A stretch of DNA of 64,000 nucleotides. It comes from Parapristionchus giblindavisi. Lineage: Eukaryota > Nematoda > Chromadorea > Rhabditida > Diplogasteridae. Where the stretch lies: contig CALSFV010000207.1 in assembly GCA_943737045.1 (NCBI GenBank), positions 1,489,501-1,553,500 on the forward strand, given 5' to 3'. The notes under the pieces are model-generated. The model was not told where the DNA came from, did not search any database, and worked only from the letters and a program-made list of their open reading frames with translations. Numbering within the stretch: the first letter of the stretch is position 1; each line of letters opens with the position of its first letter. A program made the translations under genes and the position numbers. Shown here piece after piece: positions 20,148-30,835 of this stretch.

Positions 20148-20787
20148 ATGAATTCTTCGATTCTCATCGCTCTTCTCTTTGTTGCTGCTGCTTCCGCACA
20201 ATATTGTAATTTTATTTTAAAATAAATTATCAATTTTTCCAACCTTCGAATCAAACAATATTACGATATCTTAGATTACAATATCTTATCTTAGATTACG
20301 GTGATTATTACGGACAAGGTCACAAGCACGGAGGTGATCATGGAGGAGAATACTACGGTGGACATGGACATGGAAATGGTAATCGATGCTGTAGACGTGG
20401 ATTACTGTAATGCGATGATTACTGTAGATTACCATAAGAAGTATGCGTCTGGCAAACACGGCGAGTACGGTAGCTACAAGTACGGAGGATACGGTGCACA
20501 TGAGAAGGGAGACGAATATGCGAAACATCATGATGAGGTATACTGTATTCTATTCGACGGATCTACGGAATCCGTATTCTATTAGACGGCTCTGTCAAAT
20601 CCGTCATTTAGGGACACAAGCACGGTTATGAAGATGACAACCACGGTGATCACGGATATTATGGTGGTGAACATCACGGACATGGAGGTTTGTGTGGTGT
20701 TTGGTGTGATTCGAGAAACGTCGCCTTCGTTCAGATCACCACGAGCACCACCAACCACACTACGATCATCATTATGAGCCCCATTAG
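20148..20787 (+). CDS. Small secreted Gly/His/Tyr-rich protein, C-terminally truncated copy
   Basis: Exons 20148-20205, 20295-20378, 20428-20537, 20612-20687, 20735-20787; 126 residues with all phases consistent. Signal peptide MNSSILIALLFVAAASAQ, then HGGDHGGEYYGGHGHGN, the conserved segment DYHKKYASGKHGEYGSY, and a His-rich tail (DHHEHHQPHYDHHYEPH). It is nearly identical to the - strand gene at 53716-54375. There the codon after EPH is TAT and the protein runs on to YYGHH; here it is TAG (20785-20787), so 13 residues are lost. The reading frame after the stop stays open to the ancestral TAG at 20824-20826. The start is just downstream of ATTTCAG, so a trans-splice site directly before the ATG is possible. 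Confidence 0.85.
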
Positions 20788-21640
20788 GAACCCCATCACG
20801 ATGATCATTATTATGGACATCATTAGATTATTGATTATTGATTTTTGTAGATCGATAAAGGCAATTTCGTCATTTCTTATTTTAATCAATACACCGAATT
20901 AAATCTGAGTTCAAAGATCAAAGATCAAAGATCAAAGATCACAGAGCCAAAATAATCCTTGATAGCTTCATCTTATCATTGTAAAATCTTCATATCCATC
21001 TCTCATTCTAATGTTCTGATCTATCTATTCTTTTCCTATTCTCATCCCATTCACACGCGAAATAAATGTTCTGACCCCTGTGATTCCTCTCCCTCTCCCT
21101 CTCCTTTTCTCTCTCCTACTACCTCTCCCTCTCCCTCTCCCTCTCCATCTCCCTCTCCCAATGGAAGAATTAGAGAGATACGGATAGTGAATGATAAATG
21201 TGTAGATATGAAGATAGAGAGAAGATTAAGATACATCGGGAGAGGAGAAGAGAAGCGTGAAAAGAAGGATAAAGTGAACTAAAATTTTTGAAACTGTGGC
21301 ATATTCCTTTTTTTTTCACTCTAGATTCTTAATTCATCAGTAGACTTTATGCTTAAAGTCGATATCGATTAAAATAGCGTTTATTTTACGAATAAACTTT
21401 TGAAAAGTTAAAAATTTAAAATATTCTAATAGGCTGATGTGTAGATTTCTAAGATCCCTTGGATTTATGTAGATAGTGTCGAAAAGCCAGGAAAATAGCT
21501 CGCGAACGGTGGTTCTATCCATATCTTTCATTAAAAAAACTATCGGCTTTCCCTCGTTTTGTTTCTTTGTTCTTCTCCGCTCATTGTTACATAGTGTAGG
21601 GATCAAACTTCATAGGAATCCCAGCGATTCTACCTCTCCC
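20148..21640. repeat. Segmental duplication, partner of 52590-54375 (inverted)
   Basis: The gene at 20148, its 3' flank (GAGCCAAAATAATCCTTGATA near 20944, TCATCTTATCATTGTAAAAT), the CT-rich stretch and the block with GGATTTATGTAGATAGTGTCG and GGAATCCCAGCGATTCTACC all recur in reverse at 52590-54375. The two blocks differ by indels, notably ~100 bp at 53290-53465 of the other copy. Confidence 0.88.
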
Positions 21641-22842
21641 TCTACCTCTCCTTCTACCTCTACCTCTCCTTCTACCTCTACCTCTACCTCTACCTCTCCT
21701 TCTACCTCTACCTCTCCTTCTACCTCTACCTCTACCTCTACCTCTCCTTCTACCTCTACCTCTCCTTCTACCTCTACCTCTACCTCTACCTCTCCTTCTA
21801 CCTCTACCTCTCCTTCTACCTCTACCTCTACCTCTACCTCTCCTTCTACCTCTACCTCTCCTTCTACCTCTACCTCTACCTCTACCTCTCCTTCTACCTC
21901 TACCTCTCCTTCTACCTCTACCTCTACCTCTACCTCTCCTTCACCTCTACCTCTCCTTCTACCTCTACCTCTACCTCTACCTCTCCTTCTACCTCTACCT
22001 CTCCTTCTACCTCTACCTCTACCTCTACCTCTCCTTCTACCTCTACCTCTCCTTCTACCTCTACCTCTACCTCTACCTCTCCTTCTACCTCTACCTCTCC
22101 TTCTACCTCTACCTCTACCTCTACCTCTCCTTCACCTCTACCTCTCCTTCTACCTCTACCTCTACCTCTACCTCTCCTTCTACCTCTACCTCTCCTTCTA
22201 CCTCTACCTCTACCTCTACCTCTCCTTCTACCTCTACCTCTCCTTCTACCTCTACCTCTACATCTACCTCTCCTTCTACCTCTACCTCTCCCTCTACCTC
22301 TACCTCTACCTCTACCTCTCCTTCTACCTCTACCTCTCCTTCTACCTCTACCTCTACCTCTACCTCTCCTTCTACCTCTACCTCTCCTTCTACCTCTACC
22401 TCTACCTCTTCCTCTCCTTCTACCTCTACCTCTCCTTCTACCTCTACCTCTACCTCTACCTCTCCTTCTACCTCTACCTCCCCTTCTACCTCTACCTCTA
22501 CCTCTACCTCTCCTTCTACCTCTACCTCTCCCTCTACCTCTACCTCTACCTCTACCTCTCCTTCTACCTCTACCTCTCCTTCTACCTCTACCTCTACCTC
22601 TACCTCTCCTTCTACCTCCACCTCTCCTTCTACCTCTACCTCTACCTCTTCCTCTCCTTCTACCACTACCTCTCCTTCTACCTCTACCTCTCCTTCTACC
22701 TCTACCTCTACCTCTACCTCTCTTTCTACCTCTCCCTCTACCTCTACCTCTACCTCTACCTCTCCTTCTACCTCTACATCTACTTCTCCTTCTACCTCTA
22801 CCTCTACCTCTACCTCTACCTCTACCTCTCCTTCTACCTCTA
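21631..22842 (+). repeat. CT-rich satellite with 48 bp higher-order unit
   Basis: Hexamers CTCTAC and CTCTCC/CTTCTAC form a regular 48 bp higher-order unit (CCTTCTACCTCTACCTCT followed by CCTTCT and four ACCTCT). There are roughly 25 units. Two units, near 21938 and 22131, lack three bases. Flanking sequence at the left edge is shared with 52600-52640, where the array is much shorter. Confidence 0.93.
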
Positions 22843-23310
22843 AGCTATTTGCATATGAGAGACAAGCACTAATGAATGGACAAAGTATGCAAATAGTTAT
22901 CATCTGCCGGTTCTTATTCACCGGTTCTACGTACATAGCACGTGGCGCTCACACAGAAAATTTACTTAAATTAATATTTTCTTACTTTCCATTTTCTGAA
23001 TTATAAGAAATTTGTGTGAAAACTACTCTTGAAAAATAAAATCCATTTCTGATTCCTAAAAAGTTTAAAAAGTTGTTGAAATTAGCTCAGGGTGTTGAAC
23101 TTAGCATTGGATGTTAAAAATTACCTCGGGGTGTTAAAATTACTCCGAGGTGTGTCTTTAACTATCAGTTTAGCACACTTTTTGAACTGATCTCAGACAA
23201 TTCCTTTCTGTCATCGATCATCAGCCTTTTTGATCACTTCCTCTTACAATTAGTCAAGCTCACTGACCCTCCCTCTCCGTTCCTCCTCCCTCCCTCTCCA
23301 TTCTACCTCT

Positions 23311-23361
<51 letters not shown>

Positions 23362-24028
23362 CCTCTCCCTCTTCACCCCTCAATTTTTCCCTATCTCCCT
23401 CTATCACACATCAACGAACGCTCAGTTACCCTGATTAAAACGCCCGTTTTGGCTTCCATCACTCAATCCCCCTCACTGCTCTCCCCTCATCTCACCTAAC
23501 ATGGTCGGTCTGTTTATGCGTTCTATGATTTATCACTTCTAGTCTATGCGGTCAGAAAATTCTAGAAATCGCTCGATTTTCCTAGATCTTCTAATTATTT
23601 TTGTATTGCTATAGCTATTACAAAGTGTATTCGGGAAAAGCTAGGAAGTCAAAAAATAATATTGATTGTTTATCCGGAAAGGGCACAATTAAAATAGAAA
23701 TAGATCATGGGTAAACAAATGTACTCATGAAGTTAGATGTTAGTGAATCAAAGGTAGTATATAGCACGCTGTAAACTGAAAATTTTGCACCAGGTGCATG
23801 GCAATTTTCTGTCCACTTTTTCTGCTTCTTCGTTCTCGTTTACCGGTCTTGTGTGCAAAAGATAACTGCATCGGAGAAAACGAGAACAAGAAGCAGAAAA
23901 AGTGGACAGAAAATTGCCATGCACCTGGTGCAAAATTTTTAGTTTACAGCGTGCTATATTCCATCAATCCCTCGTAGAGAGTTTTCTGTGACTTATTTAT
24001 TATTGCTTTCACACACATGTTTTGTTTC
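22843..24028. other. Intergenic region with repeat fragments
   Basis: No gene seen. Holds a copy of the CACACAGAAAATTTACTT repeat at 22950-23030 (others near 51590 and 59170), family-1 MITE fragments at 23085-23160 (TTAGCTCAGGGTGTT, ATTACTCCGAGGTGTG), a (CT)n run at 23312-23358, and the palindromic element at 23760-23958. Confidence 0.55.
23760..23958. mobile_element. Short TIR element, TATAGCACGC family
   Basis: Begins TATAGCACGCTGTAAACTG and ends with the complement; arms of ~85 bp (TTTTGCACCAGGTGCATGGC). Same termini as the longer element at 55773-56626. It ends 70 bp before the start codon of the secreted peptide gene. Confidence 0.85.
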
Positions 24029-26990
24029 ATGCAGAGGGATGTCGATAAATATATATTTCAGAAATATTTGACGCTTCTAATCGTTATTCTATCCATAGTC
24101 CTTGTCATTGCTAGACCGTACAGAGAACAGGAGGGCGAGAACAGACAGGATATGAGGTATTGTATTTACATAATATTATTTAAATAATAATTATTTAATT
24201 ATTGATTATTATTAATAATATTAATTAATAATTTGATCCGAGCAAATTTGATTGTATGCTCTGGCAATGCTCTCCCGCTTACTTTGTCTACGAGAGAGTG
24301 TTGCCAGAGCGGAGAGTTTCAGATTAGCTTGGGAGTACCTTCAAAAATGAATTGTCTGTGTGTCCTTTTGTACGTTCTTTGACTTCTCTATCGTGATTGG
24401 TGCTTTGCAAAAATATTTTCAATCAACATTTTGAATATTTACTAATGAGATTAGATCAATCAACCTTATTAAAGGCATATCACGAGATAATCTGAAAACT
24501 CTTCGTTCTGGCAATTCTCTCCCGCTTTATTTCTCTACGAGAGCGTGTTGCCAGAGCAGAGAGTAAAATTATCTTGTGATGTTCCTTCCAATATTTTTGA
24601 TGAGTCTACATCAATCATCCTGTTTAAATAGTTTTCCTAAAAAAATACAGAATGTTTTTGTCTGTCCCTCTTTTTTCATTTCGTGACACACACATTGAAA
24701 AAAATGCAGAACATGCACCTAATTTCGCATCACCTTGATACTATATTCTATGTTGGTTTCACTTCCAAACCTATGCCACATTGCGTTTCGGTGTTTTATG
24801 ATCAAGGCTATCAAGGCATTTGTGCCTCGTCATTGCGCCTTTGCATCACTTTTGTTCACATGAAGTTCGCATGCGCAATGAAATTGAACTGAAATTGACG
24901 CAAGTGAACTGAATTTGAACTGAACTGGTGTCTCTAAGCTCAGTAACCTTGTAACCTTTTCATGCTGCATCCACATTTAATTTTATCAACGTGCATAGGC
25001 TCAAAACAAAGGCACTACGTCGGATGAGAACCGATGAATAATAACCGACTGAATGATAACCATTTGCATTCTTTGTCTATTCATTATCTCTCTCATATGC
25101 AAATGGCTATCATCCAGTCGATTCTCATCCGACCTAGTGCCACGAAGTGTTTCGCGCTCGCAAAATCCATCTGTTCAAAATATGTTTCAATGTGAGGTTA
25201 TATGGGAATGGCACACATCAGAAATTATATCTCATATACCATGCTGTATTCATTAACGTTTATCTGTCACATGCAAATGGTTCTCATCCAGTCGGTTACT
25301 ATTCATCGGTTCCCATCCCACCTAATGCCAAAACGTGAGATATATTTATACCTTCTTCTAAGATTCGCCCATAGCTCCCAAACTGCCACTGTACCCAAGA
25401 ACCCTCACCGATATCGCTACATTAGCGACGGACATCCATCACTCCCTTTATTCCTTATTTTCTTGTTACGTATATTATTGTTATGTCCTTAGGCACAACA
25501 AGTAGTAATAATGTAGAGACTTTATTGAGAGAGAGAAACAGTACCACCGGTACAAATGGAACGAACTAGATAAGAATAAAGGAATGACCAATATAGACAG
25601 CACATCAACTAGGGTGACGTGTTATTCACATAGAATAGGGAAATGGGTCATACGCAAATGTATAAGTTATAGTGCAGTCTGATTATGCTAATAGACTTTG
25701 GGATCAGACATGGCAATTATGAAGGGATAAAGAATAAGAATAAGAGACATCCTTCTTCCAGAGCCGTCTCCTCCAACGTCGATTTAGATGAGGACAGTCC
25801 GTATGCCGAAGAAGTGAGTTTTCCATAAGGCTGACCCCGAGCTAATTTGTAGCTCTCCGCTCTGGCAGCACTCTCTTGTAGACCGAGAAAGCGAGAGAGC
25901 TGTGCGAGAGCTGAGAGTTTGAACTAAGCTCGTGGTATGCTTTTAAGTCCACTGACTTAGTGCTTAATTCCTAACTTAAGTTAGATAAGTGTGACGGCCA
26001 ACAAATTGGTCTCCGAATGAGATCATCGAAACGTGTTTGTCTCGATAGGGAGAGGGAGTGAGAGAGATTGAGAGGAGAGAGGGAGGGAGAGGGGAAGGGA
26101 GAGGTAGAGAGAGTAGTTGTGTCTATATCGGTGAAGATCTCAGCTCTATTGTGGTAGTGGTTACGTGCAGTGTAGTGAACTGAAGTCTATTATGGTAAAT
26201 TAATCGAATTGAATTGAGTGAACTCGAGAATGTTTTTAATCAAGAGGAAACGAGTGACAAATAAGTGTCGCACATAGTGCAGACAGACGAGCTCATGCCG
26301 GGTTCACATGAGCCCTTATCAAGCTCCATATCAAGCATAACACCATTGAGGAGTCGATGAGGATACAGGGGCATTTCTATCTTGAACACAATATGTTATT
26401 TTGATAAGCTCTTTCCACTAACCTTGAGTAGCATATTCATATGGAATTAGAAAATGAATGCGCAAATAAAGCAAAAACTTGTTCAAAATAAAACTATCGA
26501 TATGCACAGGAGTTACAGTGTTTCAATCCATGCATGATCCAAGTAAAATTCGTGCAATTAATGGCTTGATCATGCATGGAATATGCTCGAATCATGCCAG
26601 ATTCGAATCAGATTCCGTCATTCCATGCATGATCACGGAAGATCCATGCATGATCACGAACCACGGATATTCCATGCATCATCATGCATGGAATGTCGAA
26701 TAATGCATGATTATACTTGTATTCGTAATCATGCAGGGATTTCAACACCAGAGGTAATCTAGAATTTGTTTGGTAGTGCCCCCCCCCCCCCTTCCACAAT
26801 ATCTCTTCCATATAAGGGAAAAGTTCAAGTTCAAAGTTCACGATGAAATTATATAATATATTATATATTATTATTAAATTAAATAAATAATTAAATAAAT
26901 AATTATAAATTCATCTTTCAGGAGCGTCTGCTGCGCGTGCTGCATCACGTCGGCGGTTTTACTGCCGTGCGCAATACCTTCGGAGGATAG
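24029..26990 (+). CDS. Putative small secreted peptide precursor, family unknown
   Basis: Three exons, 24029-24156, 25762-25813 and 26922-26990, join in phase into 82 residues; donors GTATTG and GTGAGT, acceptors CTTCCAG and TTTCAG. Residues 13-28 (YLTLLIVILSIVLVIA) are a hydrophobic signal, with likely cleavage after Ala28. An acidic spacer (NVDLDEDSPYAEEE) separates it from a basic 22-residue C-terminus (exon 3) that ends in AVRNTFGG directly before TAG. Signal, acidic spacer and short terminal peptide ending in glycine are typical of neuropeptide or hormone precursors, where a terminal Gly can be amidated, but there is no dibasic cleavage site before the last exon and I do not recognise the peptide. 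A membrane-anchored microprotein is an alternative. Introns are long (1.6 and 1.1 kb) and filled with MITEs. The start could also lie in an earlier exon, because GCAG at 24031-24034 resembles an acceptor. Confidence 0.6.
24235..24345. mobile_element. Family-1 MITE
   Basis: GCTCTGGCAATGCTCTCCCG / CGAGAGAGTGTTGCCAGAGC palindrome with GAGCAAATTTGA and TTTCAGATTAGCT flanks, in intron 1 of the peptide gene. Confidence 0.75.
24473..24595. mobile_element. Family-1 MITE
   Basis: TTAAAGGCATATCACGAG left end, palindrome GTTCTGGCAATTCTCTCCCG / CGAGAGCGTGTTGCCAGAGC, GTGATGTTCCTT right end. Confidence 0.75.
25060..25330. repeat. Repeated ATGCAAATGG..CATCCAGTCG segments
   Basis: Words such as TTGCATTCTTTGTC, CATATGCAAATGGCTATCATC and CAGTCGGTT occur two to three times in both orientations within 300 bp, and a related stretch lies at 22845-22925. 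No coding potential supported. Confidence 0.4.
25835..25950. mobile_element. Family-1 MITE
   Basis: ACCCCGAGCTAATTTG, CTCCGCTCTGGCAGCACTCTC and CTAAGCTCGTGGTATGCTTTTAA mark the element. It lies in intron 2 of the peptide gene. Confidence 0.75.
26515..26745. repeat. CATGCATG-rich dispersed element
   Basis: Related to 17500-17770: repeated CATGCATGATC/GATCATGCATG dyads and AATATGCTCGAATCATGC. Confidence 0.7.
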
Positions 26991-27311
26991 AGAGAATGTG
27001 CCCGTTGATTTCGTGTTCATGAAAACTAATTTATTTCGTCTTGTTCGGTCATTTTTGTTCGATGAAAGTAGCATTACCAATACACAATCTATAAACGAAA
27101 AATCTGTTTTCGGGGAGAAAAATGTGCTTTTACTAGTATGCATGAACAACGCAAATCCGTTTTCCAGGAAAATGTGACGACGTCATTAGCGTAGGCGGAG
27201 GCGATTTCCAAAAAAACGCTAATGACGTAACATTTTCCCGGAAAACGGTTTTCCGTTGTTCATTCATACGGCCACAGCCTTTGTTTATTAAAAAAAATAA
27301 ACCAAAAGCAC
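26991..27311. other. Intergenic region with a palindromic repeat (27135-27273)
   Basis: Inverted arms contain GACGTCATTAGCGTAGGCGG-like sequence and CGGAAAACGG. A related palindrome lies at about 50670-50812. Confidence 0.6.
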
Positions 27312-27903
27312 TACAGTCCCGCCCGATCGCCCTGTCTAAACGCGGCACGCCGCGGCACGCGGAGGCACGCCTGTGCCGCATCTCGTTTTACGGGCTGAAT
27401 AATGTTTCTAAAAATATGAAAAGTGTACTAATCATTGGTTGGTCCGATATGATTAATAATGCCACAGAAACGAAAATTTTTGCTTGACTCTAGATATTGG
27501 AACACAATTTGGGAATTTCGTAGGTATACTGTAATGCTACCGTATGCAATATTCAAATTTTGAATTTCCCACAATTTTTGGACATTCTGTCGTATTGAGT
27601 GATTCCCGTATTCTCGTTCTTGCGCATTTCCGAATAAAAATTGTGGGAAATTCAAAATTTGAATATTGCATACGGTAGCATTACAGTATACCTACGAAAT
27701 TCCCAAATTATGTTCCAATATCTAGAGTCAAGCAAAAATTTTCGTTTCTGTGGCATTATTAATCATATCGGACCAACCAATGATTAGTACACTTTTCATA
27801 TTTTTAGAAACATTATTCAGCCCGTAAAACGAGATGCGGCACAGGCGTGCCTCCGCGTGCCGCGGCGTGCCGCGTTTAGACAGGGCGATCGGGCGGGACT
27901 GTA
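27312..27903. mobile_element. Near-perfect palindromic TIR element
   Basis: Starts TACAGTCCCGCCCGATCGCC and ends in the complement. Arms of ~255 bp are almost identical, with a ~75 bp centre. TA at both ends. No ORF longer than 80 codons. Confidence 0.9.
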
Positions 27904-28174
27904 CTTGCTTGCTGCTACGCTGTATATTGTCACGACTTTCAGTCCCTTTACTCTGTTTGTATTTTTAGACGATCAGACAATCTAATCAGTAGTGATAATG
28001 GTAATCTTCTGATCTATTCAACGTTTAACGAGCAGACTTTGAACGATGGAATTTCGTCAACAAAGATAAATGCGAAGCATGTATGCAAAACACAACCGAA
28101 ATCGCTTAAGCGACGGAACTCCATCACTCCGTTATTGCTTCATTCATTCATTATTCTTGATTTTAACTGATGGA

Positions 28175-28209
<35 letters not shown>

Positions 28210-30835
28210 AAGCGTGCAAATGAACTCTATCAAAATATGTATGTATGTAACATCCAATAAAAAATATTTAGTCACACCCCGAGCCAATTTTACTCTCCGC
28301 ATTGAAAGTACACCATGAAAGCTTAATTTGGGATGTTAAAATTAGCTTCTACAGATTAAAATTAGCTCGGGGTGTTAAAATTAGCTCTCGGGGTATGTTT
28401 TTAAAGATAATTGTGATCAGTCTATCTTTACAAAAACCCCACTGGTGTGCTAGGGCATGAAATAAATTAATAATATTAATAGATGTACAAGAATAAGTAT
28501 GCATGCACTTTAAATGTAAATTTTAAAATAAATAAGTTAGCTGATAATGTGCCTTATGGTGTTTAATGTCGATCATTCGCCATAGGACACATTCCACCAT
28601 TCTCTCTTACGATTATTTTCCTAGCAAGATCATCACGCCAGCTAGCTTAAACGAGTAAAAATGTTATAATGACAATAATATTTATCATGTTCGCACATCG
28701 GTGAGTCATGGCAGGGTCTTCGTATATTAATGGCGTACCTCCTATAAATATAAATGTGATATCGCTATCTAACTACGATCAAGATAACAACTATTCCTTT
28801 GATTCACTGAACTCCAGCGAACATATCTTTATTCTTAATATGTATATATAATAATATCTTTATTATGCTGGTAGATAATGAATAATACATAGGACACAAA
28901 CAAGAAAAATTTTTGGATACATAATTTACTATGCCACAAGGGGGCAGCATACATCTTATCTTATCTTATTCTTTATTCCATCATAATATACATAACAAAG
29001 TTATTCGTAAATGTTTTTTTTACATAAAAGATAAAAGAGCTTCATGTATGGCGATCAGCGCGCCCAGACTAATCAGACGTTAGAGGCAACCATTCCCTCC
29101 CAAATGGTTCTGTGCTTGATAAAGGTCGTTTTATTATTACACACCATAAAGCAAACACCATAAACACATCACCATCTAATTTAAATCTACTTTTACATGA
29201 GCAACATATATTTGTACATTCATAATTATCATTTACTTAATTTTTGTTAGTTGTTGATAATTTATTCCAGGGCTGGAATTTCCGATTTTCCGACATTTTT
29301 CGGAAAATTCGGATATTCCGAAAATATTTTTCCGAACTGCCTTGTTCATACTGTAGTATCTTGGAAAATAGGCTTGTTAACGATTATTTATTCACAATCA
29401 CCGAAACTAAAATACAAAAGAAGAAGAAGAAGAATAAAAAGGGCGAAAACGACGTTTGAACTTACAACGAACAACGCGTAAGAAGGGGGGAGTGTATGCA
29501 TCTCTAAGCGTAGTGAAACACGAAAAAGGGGGCGGAGCTAATGGGTGGGCGTGGCTGGCAAAGGGGCGGGGCCTACTCGAGTACGGATTCGCAATGTACG
29601 TGACTACTCTGCACACTGTGAATGAGGGATGAAGATGCACTAGATGGAGGGGAGAATACACGATTCAGTGGTTAAGACGAGATAAGCTACGTAAGAGGAG
29701 GGCTTCGCACGATGTGGGCGGAGCCTACACGATAAAGTGGGCGGGGCCTACACGATAAAAGTGGGCGTGGCCAACTAGGGGAAAGAGACAAATCATAAAG
29801 AGAACCGATAGCGATGTCTAGTATACCAGAACGATTCGGAGAGGACAACCGGTGACGCGGTAACAGGACTATTACAATTAATATTAGATAATACATATAT
29901 ATATTTATGAAACAAGATTATTCTGCGACTAATCAATAATATAGGATTACGGTAGATGCAAGCGTATTAGGAGCCCGGGGGACTGCGATAGATACTGTAG
30001 AAGAAGAAGATTATTGACGAGTAATGTAATGGGAAAATCTAGCAACACGTGAAAGGAACCATTGTGTTAAACCAATTACTAAAAAAAAGGAAAAATAGGT
30101 CTTACAACGACTATGCGGGTTACGGTACAAACTTGTAACGTCAATTATACAAATATATGAGTCTTGAGAAGAAAAAAACAACTATGGAGTGTCTACATCT
30201 AGCATTATAGCGTTACCAATAGGTAAACGGGGGACCACACACGAACAAACGAAAACAAAGAGTAAATCGCCGTTGTTTTTTCGTCCGAGCGCCAAAATGC
30301 GCGCGCCGGGTTTATTGTGTTTTCGTACAATTCTACAGTGCTACTAAGGTACGGCGCGGCGATAAATATGAGAGGAAATTACACAAAAAATACAGAAATT
30401 TAGGAAAACCGGACACACAAACAAACACACAGACACACACACGGTAAGCGATACTAGGGGCGAACTATCATGCAAATATATATGATAACTGGTGCGTTTT
30501 ACGCGTTACACAAAACAAAATAGGACATGCTCAGGTTGAATAAGGTTGCCTAGTGCACAAATCACTTGAAAAAGGAATGATGTGAGCTACTACTGAGGAC
30601 TACATAGGTCAATGAAAAATAAAACAAGGAAACATGGGCCATAATCGTTACATAGAGGAATTAGCTAAAGATCAACGATCAAGGATCAAAGATTACATTA
30701 CTCTACAAGTGGCCGTGTCAGAATCAGTGATTATAGGGCCATGGAGGCTATTTCAGGGAATATTACTCTACAGAGTGGGTGGGTGTAAAAAGGGGCGGGG
30801 CTAAGGTGATCAAAGATCAAAGATCATAGATCAAA
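27904..30835. other. Intergenic region with repeat fragments and GC-box-like words
   Basis: No gene supported. Contains family-1 MITE fragments at 28275-28400, a repeat at 29040-29130 (ACTAATCAGACGTTAGAGGC; relative at 53395-53470), a GGAAAATTCGGA palindrome near 29290, several GGGCGGAGC / GGGGCGGGGC words at 29525-29765 and 30790, and (CA)n-like sequence near 30415-30440. Confidence 0.5.

Noticed and set aside
21476..22936. 455-codon Ser/Thr/Leu-rich ORF (+) and 271-codon Glu/Val-rich ORF (-)
   Set aside because: Both are read from the 48 bp CT satellite; the frame changes register inside and the flanking sequence is duplicated elsewhere without the ORF.
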